Shown piece by piece: positions 1 to 10,082 of a DNA stretch of 51,670 bases. Within the stretch, counting starts at the first letter, position 1. Each line of letters begins with the position of its first letter. Source of the stretch: Bacteroidaceae bacterium (lineage in GTDB: Bacteria; Bacteroidota; Bacteroidia; Bacteroidales; Bacteroidaceae); NCBI GenBank assembly GCA_017445145.1, contig JAFSVI010000063.1, forward strand, positions 1-51,670, read 5' to 3'. Both the position numbers and the translations under genes were made by a program. The notes beneath the pieces were generated by a model, which worked only from the letters and a program-made list of their open reading frames with translations, searched no databases and was not told the DNA's origin.

Positions 1-95
1 ATGAGGTCTGTTTTATCGACATACATGTATCCGCCTTCGCGTATGCGGCTGAAGGTCTGAATCCCCACAGGGTAACGTCTGTTCTGTACTTCCAT
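1..95 (-). CDS. AAA-ATPase-like / DUF1703 protein, N-terminal fragment
   Basis: The reverse strand from 95 opens with ATG and stays open for 31 codons to the window edge. The peptide begins MEVQNRRYPVGIQTF and continues with a YMYVDKTDL segment. This is the typical start of Bacteroidales AAA-ATPase-like proteins (PF09820 with a C-terminal DUF1703 PD-(D/E)XK nuclease-like domain), where a conserved R/KYPVGIQTF stretch precedes the YVDKT motif and the Walker A region. These genes are common, often multicopy, and of unknown function. Only the first few percent of the gene is visible, so no catalytic residue can be checked. A TATCTTTG -7 element lies upstream at 130-123. Confidence 0.72.
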   Translation of the reverse strand, partial: MEVQNRRYPVGIQTFSRIREGGYMYVDKTDL

Positions 96-122
96 AGTGC
101 TTAGTGCTTTGAGTTTTCGGCA

Positions 123-130
123 CAAAGATA
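123..130 (-). promoter_or_regulatory. Bacteroidota -7 element for the AAA-ATPase-like gene
   Basis: Reverse strand TATCTTTG matches the TAnnTTTG consensus 28 bases before the start codon at 95. No good TTTG is seen at the usual distance upstream, so the -33 part is weak. Confidence 0.5.
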
Positions 131-290
131 GGTATATTTCCCGAAACCTTGGCATGCAGGAGGCATTATTTCACTAACCAGCATGATTTTGCCCTTCCAT
201 TCCCGGATAATTCCCATTGAAGTTTAGCCTTTGTGGTTACTTGTGTTGCTGTGGACAATACACGCCCATGGCGACATGTTGGGTGGAATA

Positions 291-365
291 GCCCATGGCA
301 CGTGGTGTGACTTGCCGCGGCACATGGTGTAACTTGCCGCGGCGTGGGTTGTTTCATACCGCGGA
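291..365. repeat. 22-bp-period array with GCCGCGGC cores (copy A)
   Basis: Units start at 291, 313, 335 and 357, exactly 22 bp apart. The units at 313 and 335 begin TGCCGCGGC, the one at 357 has ACCGCGG, and the first is degenerate (GCCCATGGC). The first two share a GGTGT-ACT tail. Short open frames here are by-products of the repeat. The array lies in the gap between the AAA-ATPase-like gene and the fumarate reductase operon. Confidence 0.75.
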
Positions 366-393
366 TATTTCATTTTTTATTTCTGACTTTAGT

Positions 394-537
394 ATTTTAC
401 ATACACATTTACCACGTAATCTACAGAAACACAATCTATTATCCTGTGTATGTAAATAGGTGTAGGCCAGTTGTTAACAGCTGTTAATTATGCTGGTAAC
501 TATATGATATAAAGTTGTGTAGCCTGTGTATGTAAAA
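394..537. repeat. Three copies of a TGTGTATGTAAA motif in an AT-rich spacer
   Basis: CCTGTGTATGTAAA occurs at 443-456 and again at 523-536. The reverse complement TTTTACATACACA occurs at 395-407. Copies one and two are inverted; two and three are direct, 80 bp apart. No gene was recognised between 366 and 690. Confidence 0.6.
474..487. other. Perfect 14-bp palindrome
   Basis: TTAACAGCTGTTAA reads the same on both strands and lies between two direct TGTGTATGTAAA copies. The length and symmetry suit a dimeric DNA-binding protein, but no known operator was recognised. Confidence 0.45.
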
Positions 538-690
538 TGTGTGTGTAAGGTGGGGTAAAACCCTTGTTTTCGGTGAAATCGTGCAAATAATTGTCAGATT
601 TGTGCATATTCCGGTGCAATTTGCGTGGGCGTGGCGGTGTGAGTGGCTGTGGGATGGATTTGTTTTTGGGGTGGGCGGGATGTACGCATA

Positions 691-728
691 CAAAAAAAGG
701 TGGTGAGGCCGTGCGGGCCTCACCACCT
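691..728 (-). terminator. Intrinsic terminator of the fumarate reductase operon
   Basis: A stem AAGGTGGTGAGGC pairs with GCCTCACCACCTT around a short loop (about 699-728). On the reverse strand it is followed by TTTTTTTG (698-691). It lies about 20 bases after the frdB stop codon. Confidence 0.9.
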
Positions 729-749
729 TAAATGGTGTAATTCACTACC

Positions 750-1508
750 TTAGTCGGCGAGCTTAGCCTTGATGAACTCGCGGTTGAGGCGGGCTATGTT
801 GGCTATGGTCTCGTTCTTGGGGCACACGGCCTCGCAGGCGCGGGTGTTGGTGCAGTTGCCGAAGCCCAGCTCGTCCATCTTGGCCACCATGGTCTTGGCG
901 CGGCGTGCAGCCTCGGGGCGTCCCTGCGGCAGCAGCGCGAGCTGGCTGACCTTGCTGGATACGAAGAGCATGGCGGAGCCGTTCTTGCAGGCGGCAACGC
1001 ATGCTCCGCATCCGATGCAGCTGGCGCAGTCCATGGCCTCGTCGGCATCCTGCTTGGGGATGAGGATGGCGTTGGCGTCCTGTGCTTGGCCGGTGCGTAT
1101 GGTGGTGTAGCCCCCGGCCTGGATGATCTTGTCGAAGGCGTTGCGATCGACCATGCAGTCCTTGATGACGGGGAAGCCGGCCGAGCGCCAAGGCTCGACG
1201 GTGATGGTCTCTCCGTCCTTGAAGCGCCGCATGTAGAGCTGGCAGGTGGTGGCACCGCGCTCGGTCTTGCCGTGGGGTGTGCCGTTGATGTAGAGTGAGC
1301 ACATGCCGCAGATGCCCTCGCGGCAGTCGTGGTCGAAGACGAAGGGTTCCTTTCCGGCCTCAATGAGTTCCTCATTCATGATGTCGAGGGCCTCGAGGAA
1401 GGAGGTGTCGTCGGGAATGTTCTTCAACAGGTGTGTGTCGAAGTGGCCCTTTGCCTTGGGGCCGTCCTGTTTCCAGAACTTGATGGTTACACTTATATTC
1501 TTAGCCAT
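750..1508 (-). CDS. frdB: Fumarate reductase / succinate dehydrogenase iron-sulfur subunit
   Basis: 252 residues, the usual length of the B subunit. It passes electrons between the FAD of FrdA and the haem/quinone site of FrdC in anaerobic fumarate respiration. Visible ligands: C62, C67, C70 and C89 for the [2Fe-2S] cluster (motif CREGICGMC), and the [10 protein letters not shown] stretch with C161, C164, C167 and C170/C174, plus C219, C225 and C229, for the [4Fe-4S] and [3Fe-4S] clusters. It is last in the operon frdC-frdA-frdB and is followed by a strong terminator. Its ATG stands only a few bases from a palindromic element filling the frdA-frdB gap. Direction of the reaction (Frd or Sdh) cannot be fixed from sequence; fumarate reduction is the family role in Bacteroidales. 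Confidence 0.96.
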   Translation of the reverse strand: MAKNISVTIKFWKQDGPKAKGHFDTHLLKNIPDDTSFLEALDIMNEELIEAGKEPFVFDHDCREGICGMCSLYINGTPHGKTERGATTCQLYMRRFKDGETITVEPWRSAGFPVIKDCMVDRNAFDKIIQAGGYTTIRTGQAQDANAILIPKQDADEAMDCASCIGCGACVAACKNGSAMLFVSSKVSQLALLPQGRPEAARRAKTMVAKMDELGFGNCTNTRACEAVCPKNETIANIARLNREFIKAKLAD

Positions 1509-1511
1509 ATC

Positions 1512-1635
1512 GGACCCACCCCCCGCCCTCCCTAAAGGGAGGGAGTAGAATGTTTATGGGGGTGATATTCTACTATCGTTAATAATGTTTGAAAGGTGAC
1601 CACCCTCCCCCTTTAGGGGGAGTGAGGAGGGGGTC

Positions 1636-1636
<1 letters not shown>
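1512..1636. repeat. Palindromic element filling the frdA-frdB spacer
   Basis: The 125-bp spacer is built of nested inverted repeats. The outer ends are GGACCC (1512) and GGGTCC (1631-1636). Left hairpin: CCCTCCC-TAAA-GGGAGGG (1526-1543). Right hairpin: CTCCCCC-TTTA-GGGGGAG (1605-1622). Inner pair: GTAGAAT (1544-1550) and ATTCTAC (1567-1573). The left third is an imperfect reverse complement of the right third. The element begins on the last base of the frdA stop codon and ends 3 bases before the frdB ATG. MITE-like origin is inferred. Confidence 0.75.
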
Positions 1637-3624
<1,988 letters not shown>

Positions 3625-3671
3625 AGCTGTAAGAGATTTTTTGAGGTTGTAGGGGGTTCGAGGTTAAGAGG

Positions 3672-4382
3672 TTAGCCGCAGATGGGGGCGTCGCCCCAGA
3701 TGGCGAACTTCAGGACGACGATGGCGAACATCAGGATGACGACTGACGACCAGATGAAGCTGATGCACTGCCAGCGGTTGTGCCATATCTTGCCGCTCCA
3801 GCCAAAGGTCTGGATGGCGCTCCAGATGCCGTGGTTCATGTGGAACCAGATGGCGCAGAACCACACCAGGTAGAGGCAGACGTAGAGGACGTGCATCGGA
3901 GCGTCGTGGAACGTATAGACGATCCAGCCATAGCCGTCGGCTGCCGTCAGGGCCTGGCCGCCGGCGAACTCGATGGGCTTCTCCATGATCTCGGCCCACT
4001 GCATGTGGTACCAGAAGTTGGCCAGGTGCAGGATGAGGCCGCAGCAGATGATGAAGCCCAGCAGAAGCATGTTCTGGCTGTACCACTCCACCTTCTCGGG
4101 CTTGTCGGTGACGGCATAGGAGTCGGTGCCGCGGGCCTTCTTGTTCTGCAGCGTGAGGATGATGGCGAAGACGAAGTGCAACACCATGAGCGCTGCCAGA
4201 CCTACGGTGGCAACCAGTGCGTACCAGTTGGCGCCGAGGAACTCACAAATCATGTTGTAGCCCTCAGCGCTGAAGAGGGCTACGACGTTCATGCTCGCAT
4301 GGAACGTCAGGAAGAGAACGAGCGCCAAGCCTGTGACGGCCATGACTACTTTTCTTCCGATGGAGGAATCAATTAACCACAT
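3672..4382 (-). CDS. frdC: Fumarate reductase / succinate dehydrogenase cytochrome b subunit
   Basis: 236 residues from the ATG at 4382. A longer frame to 4511 would add 43 residues, but it overlaps the promoter at 4435-4465 and starts in non-conserved sequence, so the ATG giving MWLIDSSIGRKVVMAVTG is chosen. About five membrane helices are visible, with histidines spaced for haem (FLTFHASMN, MVLHFVFA, LILHLANFWYH, WFHMNHGIW). This single-subunit di-haem cytochrome b558 type anchors FrdAB and exchanges electrons with menaquinone. First gene of the operon, with a full consensus promoter 50 bases upstream. Confidence 0.95.
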   Translation of the reverse strand: MWLIDSSIGRKVVMAVTGLALVLFLTFHASMNVVALFSAEGYNMICEFLGANWYALVATVGLAALMVLHFVFAIILTLQNKKARGTDSYAVTDKPEKVEWYSQNMLLLGFIICCGLILHLANFWYHMQWAEIMEKPIEFAGGQALTAADGYGWIVYTFHDAPMHVLYVCLYLVWFCAIWFHMNHGIWSAIQTFGWSGKIWHNRWQCISFIWSSVVILMFAIVVLKFAIWGDAPICG

Positions 4383-4434
4383 AAAAAAAGGATTAGAGTA
4401 ATTAAAATTAGGTATATATGCGTCAAATATGGCG

Positions 4435-4465
4435 CAAAAATACTTCTTTTCAGTGATAGGACAAA
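4435..4465 (-). promoter_or_regulatory. Promoter of the fumarate reductase operon
   Basis: Reverse strand TTTG (4465-4462), 19 bases, then TATTTTTG (4442-4435): a full match to the Bacteroidota sigma factor consensus (-33 TTTG, -7 TAnnTTTG). The leader to the frdC ATG is about 50 bases. Confidence 0.85.
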
Positions 4466-4660
4466 GGAAAATGCCCTTTTTTTTCTCTACACATGCCGCC
4501 TTTTGCTCCAATGCCCACCGCCAGCGCCTCGCTGCGTGGCTTCGGGCCTCACTTCTATCGCCTTTGCTTGCGGCAGTTAAAGTTAAAGCACAACATTAAC
4601 GCACAAACGCCCACAGCTATAGGTGATTGCAATTTTTTTTGAAAAATATTCCAACAAACA

Positions 4661-4693
4661 TTGCTCGTAATTGGAATAAAATTTGTACTTTCG
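4661..4693 (+). promoter_or_regulatory. Promoter of the division/cell wall cluster, near-leaderless
   Basis: TTG at 4661 and TACTTTCG at 4686-4693 resemble the -33/-7 consensus with one -7 mismatch and 22-base spacing. The rsmH ATG is only 4 bases after the -7 box, so the predicted transcript would start at or next to the start codon. Confidence 0.55.
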
Positions 4694-4697
4694 CGCC

Positions 4698-5606
4698 ATG
4701 GAATCAGCCATTTATCACACAAGCGTCATGCTCTTGCCCTCAGTGGAGGGGCTAAACATCAAGGCTAATGGCGTTTACGTGGATGCTACACTCGGCGGCG
4801 GCGGCCATAGTCGTGAGATTTTGAGCCGCCTCGGTAGCGAGGGAAGGCTGTTCAGCTTCGACCAGGACGAGGATGCCATCTCGCGGTGCGGGAGCGGCGA
4901 CCGGCGCTGGCAGCTCGTGCGTAGCAACTTCCGCTACCTCCACAACTGGATGCGCTACTACGGCATCGACGCCATCGACGGCCTGCTGGCCGACCTCGGC
5001 GTGTCGGGCCACCACTTCGACGATGCGTCGCGAGGCTTCAGCTACCGCCAGGATGCCCCCTTGGACATGCGCATGAACCAGCGTGCGAGGAGCAGCGCTG
5101 CCGACGTGGTGAACAGCTACACTGCCGATCAGCTGGCAGACATCTTCCGCCTCTACGGCGAGCTCAAGCAGGGACGCCGACTGGCGGCTGCGCTGGTGGC
5201 AGCGCGCACGCGCAAGCCCGTGGCCACTACTGGCGAGCTGGCGGCCATCGTCTCCCCGCTGCTGGGGCGCGACCGCGAGAGCAAGGACCTGGCACGGGTG
5301 TTTCAAGCGTTGCGCATAGAGGTTAACCATGAGATGGATGCCTTGCGCGACCTGTTGCGCAGCGCCACATCGCTTCTCCGCCCCGGAGGGCGTCTCGTGG
5401 TGATGAGCTACCACTCGCTCGAGGACCGCCTCGTGAAGAACACCATGCGTGCGGGCAACGCCGAGGGCATCGTCGAGCAGGACATCTACGGCCGCAGCGC
5501 GGCTCCATTGCGCGCCATAGGCAAGGCTGTGGGGCCCACGCCGGAGGAGATGGCCGCCAACCCCCGCAGCCGCAGCGCCAAGCTGCGCGTGGCGGAGAAG
5601 GTGTGA
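4698..5606 (+). CDS. rsmH: 16S rRNA (cytosine-1402-N4)-methyltransferase RsmH (MraW)
   Basis: 302 residues, usual RsmH length. It methylates N4 of C1402 in the 16S rRNA P-site using S-adenosylmethionine. Recognised by the start YHTSVMLLPSVEGL, the SAM motif YVDATLGGGGHSREIL, the LLADLGVSGHHFDDASRGFSYR block, the PLDMRMN motif and the C-terminal SYHSLEDRLVK with PRSRSAKLRVAEK. The ATG at 4698 is chosen; a TTG five codons earlier lies inside the -7 element. It heads the dcw cluster. No mraZ gene precedes it: the neighbour upstream is the divergent frdC. Confidence 0.95.
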   Translation: MESAIYHTSVMLLPSVEGLNIKANGVYVDATLGGGGHSREILSRLGSEGRLFSFDQDEDAISRCGSGDRRWQLVRSNFRYLHNWMRYYGIDAIDGLLADLGVSGHHFDDASRGFSYRQDAPLDMRMNQRARSSAADVVNSYTADQLADIFRLYGELKQGRRLAAALVAARTRKPVATTGELAAIVSPLLGRDRESKDLARVFQALRIEVNHEMDALRDLLRSATSLLRPGGRLVVMSYHSLEDRLVKNTMRAGNAEGIVEQDIYGRSAAPLRAIGKAVGPTPEEMAANPRSRSAKLRVAEKV

Positions 5607-5684
5607 GCGCCACGGTCGGGGGGCTGTTACTGCCACGGCCAGGCAAACGCGACCTACGGGTGGGGCTGGACACAGACTGACATA

Positions 5685-5727
5685 CCGCGCTTTGCGCGCG
5701 TACATAAATATATAATAAGGAGTAGAA
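5685..5727 (+). repeat. Leader repeat before ftsL (GC hairpin plus ATAATAAGGAGTAGAA)
   Basis: CGCGCTTTGCGCGCGTACAT is followed by an AT-rich run and TATAATAAGGAGTAGAA (5711-5727), 8 bases before the ftsL ATG. The first half recurs inverted at 39411-39441 before susC. The second half recurs twice before murD. The AAGGAG is one of the few good ribosome-binding sequences in the window. Confidence 0.6.
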
Positions 5728-5735
5728 AAAGCAAT

Positions 5736-6377
5736 ATGCGAAAGAACGACGCAACAGTTGCCAGCGAGGATACCCTCGCGGGCACACCACATGTCACAGG
5801 CAATGACGTCGCCGCCGTGGTATGGAGAGCCGACGGCGAGGAGGCTGACGGCGAGCAGACACTCGCCGTCAGCAACCAGGACCTTGCCGATGGCGGCGAC
5901 CCGGATGCTGCCGACGGCGACTTGGCCAGCACAACCGACGCCAGTGGCGAGGCTCCCGTTGCTGACAGCACGGCTGTGGGCGATGCCGACGTGCCCGAAG
6001 CCATTGTGGCCGAAGAGCCGCGCCACTCGGCCTGGAAGGTGTTCTCCTCGGAGGACCTGCCCCAGCTCTCGCTGCGCGAAATCCTCGGTGGCGACTACCT
6101 CATCAAGAGCTTCCTGCGCGAGAACATCTGGTTCATACTCTTCCTCGTGGCGCTGGCCGTGGGCTACATCACCAACCGCTACCTGGCGCAGCAAGAGGTG
6201 ATTGAGGAGGCACGCCTGCGCAAGGAACTCGTTGACATGAAATACTTTGCACTGACGCAAGGCGCGCAGCTGACCATGCGCTCGCGCCAGAGCAACATCG
6301 AACGGCAGCTGCTGCAGAATGGCGACAGCCTCCTGCGAGCCGCCATAGACCCGCCTTACATCATACGCCACAAATAA
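5736..6377 (+). CDS. ftsL: FtsL-like cell division protein with acidic N-terminal extension
   Basis: 213 residues, placed between rsmH and ftsI where Bacteroidota carry an FtsL-like gene. Residues 1-95 are an acidic, low-complexity region rich in Ala, Asp, Gly and Glu. A conserved-looking segment (LREILGGDYLIKSFLRENIW) precedes one membrane helix at about 131-147. A short coiled-coil-like periplasmic part (EEARLRKELVDMKYFALTQ) follows. FtsL scaffolds FtsQ, FtsB and FtsI/FtsW at the septum. The first 90 residues would be cytoplasmic and look like an expanded disordered tail. Assignment rests on position and topology; sequence similarity to classical FtsL is weak in this phylum. Confidence 0.8.
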   Translation: MRKNDATVASEDTLAGTPHVTGNDVAAVVWRADGEEADGEQTLAVSNQDLADGGDPDAADGDLASTTDASGEAPVADSTAVGDADVPEAIVAEEPRHSAWKVFSSEDLPQLSLREILGGDYLIKSFLRENIWFILFLVALAVGYITNRYLAQQEVIEEARLRKELVDMKYFALTQGAQLTMRSRQSNIERQLLQNGDSLLRAAIDPPYIIRHK

Positions 6378-6386
6378 CGCCGCGCC

Positions 6387-8450
6387 ATGGACTTCAACAG
6401 CAAGAACACACTGCCACGCTACCTCTTCATCATCATACCGATGACGCTCGTGGGCCTCGCCGTCATCGGCAAGGCTGCATTCGAGATGACCGCACGCAGC
6501 GACTACTGGGAGCGCGTGCGCAAGCGCCTGGAGAAGCAGCAGCGCGACATACCCGCCATACGCGGCAACATCTACTCGGCCGACGGACAGCTCATGGTGG
6601 GGTCGCTGCCTGTCTATAACCTGCGCATGGACTTCGTCATACAGGACCCCAGCGAGAAAGCCGTGGAGAAACGACGCCACAGCCGCGACACCCTGTGGGC
6701 TGCCAAGAAGGACAGCTTCTGCATGGGGCTGCACGAACTCTTCCCCGAGAAGAGCGCCAAGGAGTACATGCAGCTCATCGAGTCCCACTGGACGAGTCGA
6801 CGCCGCAACCTGCTCATTGCGCGCAACGTGTCGTATATCAAGTACAAGCAGTGCATGGATTTGCCCTACGCCAAGGCCGGAGCCATAGCCACGGGCTTCT
6901 ATGCCGAACCCGTGCCACAGCGACGCAAACCCTACGGGTCGCTCGCCAGCCGCGTGCTCGGCACCTATGACGCCCTTGCCGACTCGGCGCGCAACGGCCT
7001 GGAGTTTGCCTACGACAGCATCCTGCGCGGCGTCAATGGCAAGAAACATCTTGAGAAGGTGCGCAACAGGTGGATGGACCGCACGGACATCGAACCCATC
7101 GACGGGTGCGACATCATCACCACGCTCGACGTGGGCATGCAGGACGCGGCAGAGAAGATTCTCAGCCGCAAGCTCGCGGAACTCGATGCCGAGATTGGAG
7201 TGGTGGTGCTCATGGAAGTGAAGACCGGCGACGTCAAGGCCCTCGTCAACCTGGTGCGCACGGCGCCCGGCGAGTACCGCGAAGGGGCCAACTATGCGCT
7301 CACGGCACTGTGGGAACCCGGCTCCACGTTCAAGACGGCATCCATGATGGTGGCTCTGGAGGACGGCGTCGTCAAGCGCGGCGACATGATCGACACCGGC
7401 AACGGCACATGGCCCATGCACGGCCGCACGATGAAAGACCACAACTGGATACGTGGTGGCTACGGGCGCATCAGCGTCGATGAATGCCTGATGTACTCGT
7501 CCAACGTGGGCGTGAGCCGCATCATCGACAATGCCTACCACGACCATCCCGAGAAATACGTCGATGGCCTCTACCGCGAGGGCGTCGGCGTGGGCTTCGA
7601 CATGCAGATCCCCGGCGCCGCAAAACCCAATGTGCGGCGCCCCAAGCCCAACGACCCTTATTGGTACAAGACCACACTGGCCTGGATGAGCATAGGCTAC
7701 GAGACCCAAATCCCACCCATATACACGGCCACGTTCTACAACGCCATCGCCAACAACGGACGCATGGTCAAGCCGCGATTCGTCAAGGAGATACGCAAGG
7801 ACGGCATCACATACGAGGAGTTTCCCGTCGAGGTCATCAAGGAGCGCATCTGCAAGACCAGCACGCTGCGCGACATACACGCCATACTGGAGCGCGTCGT
7901 CAACGACCCCAAGGGCCTGGGACGCAAGGCCGGCAGCAAGCTCTTCAAGGTGTGTGGCAAGACGGGCACGGCACAGGTGGCCGACCGCGAGGGGGGCTAC
8001 CACAGCGGCCGCTCGCGCTACATGGTGAGCTTTGCCGGCTACTATCCCAGCGAGAAACCTCGCTACACATGCCTCGTGTGTATCAAGAAAGCCGGCCTGC
8101 CGGCCTCCGGCGGCGGACATGCCGGGCCGGTGTTCAGCGAGCTGGCCCACTACGTGATGTCGCAGGGCGTGTATAAGGAGGTCGATGCCGCCTTCGACAG
8201 CACCTCCGTTGTGCGCCCCGCCAACCATGTCGATGAAATCATAGCCACGGCACGCAAGCTGCCGATGGCCGAGACACCCGACGTCGTGGGCCTTGGAGCC
8301 AAGGACGCCGTGGAGCTGCTCGAGGCCCGCGGCTATGCCGTGCGCATCCACGGCCGCGGCCGCGTGGTGGGGCAGAGCATACGCGCCGGCTCGCCAGTGG
8401 TGAGGGGCAAGACCATCACGCTGGAGCTGCACATGCCCCGCACCCCGTGA
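6387..8450 (+). CDS. ftsI: Peptidoglycan D,D-transpeptidase FtsI (PBP3/SpoVD type) with PASTA domain
   Basis: 687 residues. An N-terminal membrane helix (about 12-32) is followed by the PBP dimerisation domain ([18 protein letters not shown]) and the transpeptidase domain. Active-site motifs are intact: STFK with nucleophile S313 and K316, SSN at 371-373, and KTGT at 525-528. A C-terminal PASTA domain occupies about 629-683 ([20 protein letters not shown]). It cross-links septal peptidoglycan with FtsW. The start at 6387 leaves a 9-base gap after ftsL. The stop codon lies in the first unit of a 22-bp tandem repeat. Confidence 0.96.
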   Translation: MDFNSKNTLPRYLFIIIPMTLVGLAVIGKAAFEMTARSDYWERVRKRLEKQQRDIPAIRGNIYSADGQLMVGSLPVYNLRMDFVIQDPSEKAVEKRRHSRDTLWAAKKDSFCMGLHELFPEKSAKEYMQLIESHWTSRRRNLLIARNVSYIKYKQCMDLPYAKAGAIATGFYAEPVPQRRKPYGSLASRVLGTYDALADSARNGLEFAYDSILRGVNGKKHLEKVRNRWMDRTDIEPIDGCDIITTLDVGMQDAAEKILSRKLAELDAEIGVVVLMEVKTGDVKALVNLVRTAPGEYREGANYALTALWEPGSTFKTASMMVALEDGVVKRGDMIDTGNGTWPMHGRTMKDHNWIRGGYGRISVDECLMYSSNVGVSRIIDNAYHDHPEKYVDGLYREGVGVGFDMQIPGAAKPNVRRPKPNDPYWYKTTLAWMSIGYETQIPPIYTATFYNAIANNGRMVKPRFVKEIRKDGITYEEFPVEVIKERICKTSTLRDIHAILERVVNDPKGLGRKAGSKLFKVCGKTGTAQVADREGGYHSGRSRYMVSFAGYYPSEKPRYTCLVCIKKAGLPASGGGHAGPVFSELAHYVMSQGVYKEVDAAFDSTSVVRPANHVDEIIATARKLPMAETPDVVGLGAKDAVELLEARGYAVRIHGRGRVVGQSIRAGSPVVRGKTITLELHMPRTP

Positions 8451-8512
8451 CCCCCATCCAAGCACCAAGTGGCCCCCATCCACGCACGCCGTGGCCTACA
8501 TCCAAGCAACAA
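8447..8512. repeat. Three tandem 22-bp repeats between ftsI and murE (copy B)
   Basis: Units 8447-8468, 8469-8490 and 8491-8512 each start GTG and contain a CC-TACATCCA or CCCCATCCA block and GCA. The ftsI TGA lies in unit 1. The period equals that of the GCCGCGGC arrays, and unit junctions read GCCGTGGCC, so this may be a diverged member of the same family. Confidence 0.8.
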
Positions 8513-8527
8513 AAGAAATCCAACGAT

Positions 8528-9988
8528 ATGAAACTCTCACAACTTCTTCAGGGCGTTGACCCCATCCAGCTCCTCGGCACGACCGACGTGGAGGTGACGG
8601 ACATCGCCATCGACTCGCGCCAGGCCCAGCCCGGCACCTTGTTCTGTGCCATGCGAGGCACGCAGACCGACGGCCACCGTTTCATCCCCAAGGCCGTGGA
8701 GCAGGGAGCATCCGTCGTGGTGTGCGAGACGCTCCCCGACGACATTGCCGACGGGGTCACCTACGTCCGCGTGGCCGACACCGAGGCGCTCATAGGCCCA
8801 CTGGCCACCACCTTCTTCGGCGACCCAACGTCGCAGCTCGACCTCATCGGTGTCACCGGCACCAACGGCAAGACCACCACCGCCACCTTGCTCTACAACA
8901 TGTTCCGACGCTTCGGCTACAAGTGCGGACTCGTATCCACCGTGTGCAACTACATCGACGGCTGCCCGCTGCCCACTGACCACACCACACCCGACCCCGT
9001 CACCCTCAACCGTCTGCTCGGTCAGATGGCCGACGCCGGGTGTGCATACGTGTTCATGGAGGTCAGCTCCCACAGCGTGGCGCAGAAGCGCATCGGCGGC
9101 CTGCGCTTTGCCGGGGGCATATTCACCAACCTCACCCGCGACCACCTCGACTACCACAAGACCGTCGAGGCATACCGCGACGCCAAGAAGGCTTTCTTCG
9201 ACATGCTGCCCGACGATGCCTTTGCCGTGACCAATGCCGACGACCGCAACGGCATGTTCATGGTGCAGAACTGCCGCGCACGCGTCATCACCTACTCGCA
9301 GATGGGCGTGGCAGACCATCGCGCACGCATCCTCGAGGAGAGCTTCGACGGCATGGACCTCGACCTCGACGGCCGTCAGGTGTTTGTGCAGTTCATAGGG
9401 CGCTTCAACGTCTCCAACCTGCTGGCTGTATATGCGGCGGCGCTGGCCATGGGGGCCAAGAGCGACGAGGTGCTGGTGGCGCTGAGCGCACTGCGACCCG
9501 TCAACGGCCGCTTCGAGACCATACGCTCGGCCAGCGGCGTGACGGCCATCGTGGATTATGCCCACACACCCGACGCCCTCGACAACGTGCTTGCTACCAT
9601 CAACGACATACTGCGCCGACCGGGACGCTGCATCACCGTGTGCGGCGCCGGGGGCAACCGTGACAAGGGCAAGCGACCCCTCATGGCGCAGAGCGCCGTG
9701 CGCGCCTCCGACCGCGTCATCATCACCTCCGACAATCCCCGCTTCGAGGAGCCGCAGGACATCATCAACGACATGCTTGCGGGCCTCACGCCCGACGACA
9801 TGCGCAAGGTGGTGGCCATTGCCGACCGCCGCGAGGCCATACGCACTGCCGCCATGCTCGCACAGCCTGGCGACGTCATCCTCATTGCCGGCAAGGGCCA
9901 TGAGGACTATCAGGAGGTCAAGGGCGTGAAACACCATTTCGACGACCACGAGGTCGTGCGCGAGGCGTTCGGGATACGGGCTCAGTGA
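8528..9988 (+). CDS. murE: UDP-MurNAc-L-alanyl-D-glutamate:meso-DAP ligase
   Basis: 486 residues from ATG 8528. A GTG at 8447 would add 27 residues of repeat sequence and is rejected. The ligase adds the third stem-peptide residue. Visible: N-terminal substrate domain with [23 protein letters not shown] motif [14 protein letters not shown] near residue 110, the carbamylated-lysine region [19 protein letters not shown], and DNPR in [17 protein letters not shown] is the motif associated with meso-diaminopimelate rather than lysine selection. The stop codon overlaps the first heptamer of a GTGAGAA array. The downstream neighbour is an inserted IVS-type gene rather than mraY. Confidence 0.96.
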   Translation: MKLSQLLQGVDPIQLLGTTDVEVTDIAIDSRQAQPGTLFCAMRGTQTDGHRFIPKAVEQGASVVVCETLPDDIADGVTYVRVADTEALIGPLATTFFGDPTSQLDLIGVTGTNGKTTTATLLYNMFRRFGYKCGLVSTVCNYIDGCPLPTDHTTPDPVTLNRLLGQMADAGCAYVFMEVSSHSVAQKRIGGLRFAGGIFTNLTRDHLDYHKTVEAYRDAKKAFFDMLPDDAFAVTNADDRNGMFMVQNCRARVITYSQMGVADHRARILEESFDGMDLDLDGRQVFVQFIGRFNVSNLLAVYAAALAMGAKSDEVLVALSALRPVNGRFETIRSASGVTAIVDYAHTPDALDNVLATINDILRRPGRCITVCGAGGNRDKGKRPLMAQSAVRASDRVIITSDNPRFEEPQDIINDMLAGLTPDDMRKVVAIADRREAIRTAAMLAQPGDVILIAGKGHEDYQEVKGVKHHFDDHEVVREAFGIRAQ

Positions 9989-10030
9989 GAAATGAGAAAT
10001 GAGAAGTGAGAAGTGAGAAATGAGAAGTGA
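9985..10030 (+). repeat. Left heptamer array (GTGAGAA/ATGAGAA)
   Basis: Six full units of RTGAGAA plus GTGA run from the murE stop codon to 10030. The sequence is the reverse complement of the TTCTCAC array at 10462-10577. Together they enclose the four-helix-bundle gene. Confidence 0.9.
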
Positions 10031-10082
10031 TACCTATGAGGTTTCAAGGAAGTTCAACCATAGACATATAAGACTATTAGAC

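Noticed and set aside
166-357. 63-residue minus-strand frame in the first spacer
   Set aside because: It is largely translation of the 22-bp repeat array and has no promoter or recognisable protein features.
4752-8483. Open frame of 1243 residues on the minus strand opposite rsmH, ftsL and ftsI
   Set aside because: It is antisense to three recognised genes. The sequence is rich in His, Ala, Val and Gly with no family features, as expected from GC-rich codons read backwards.
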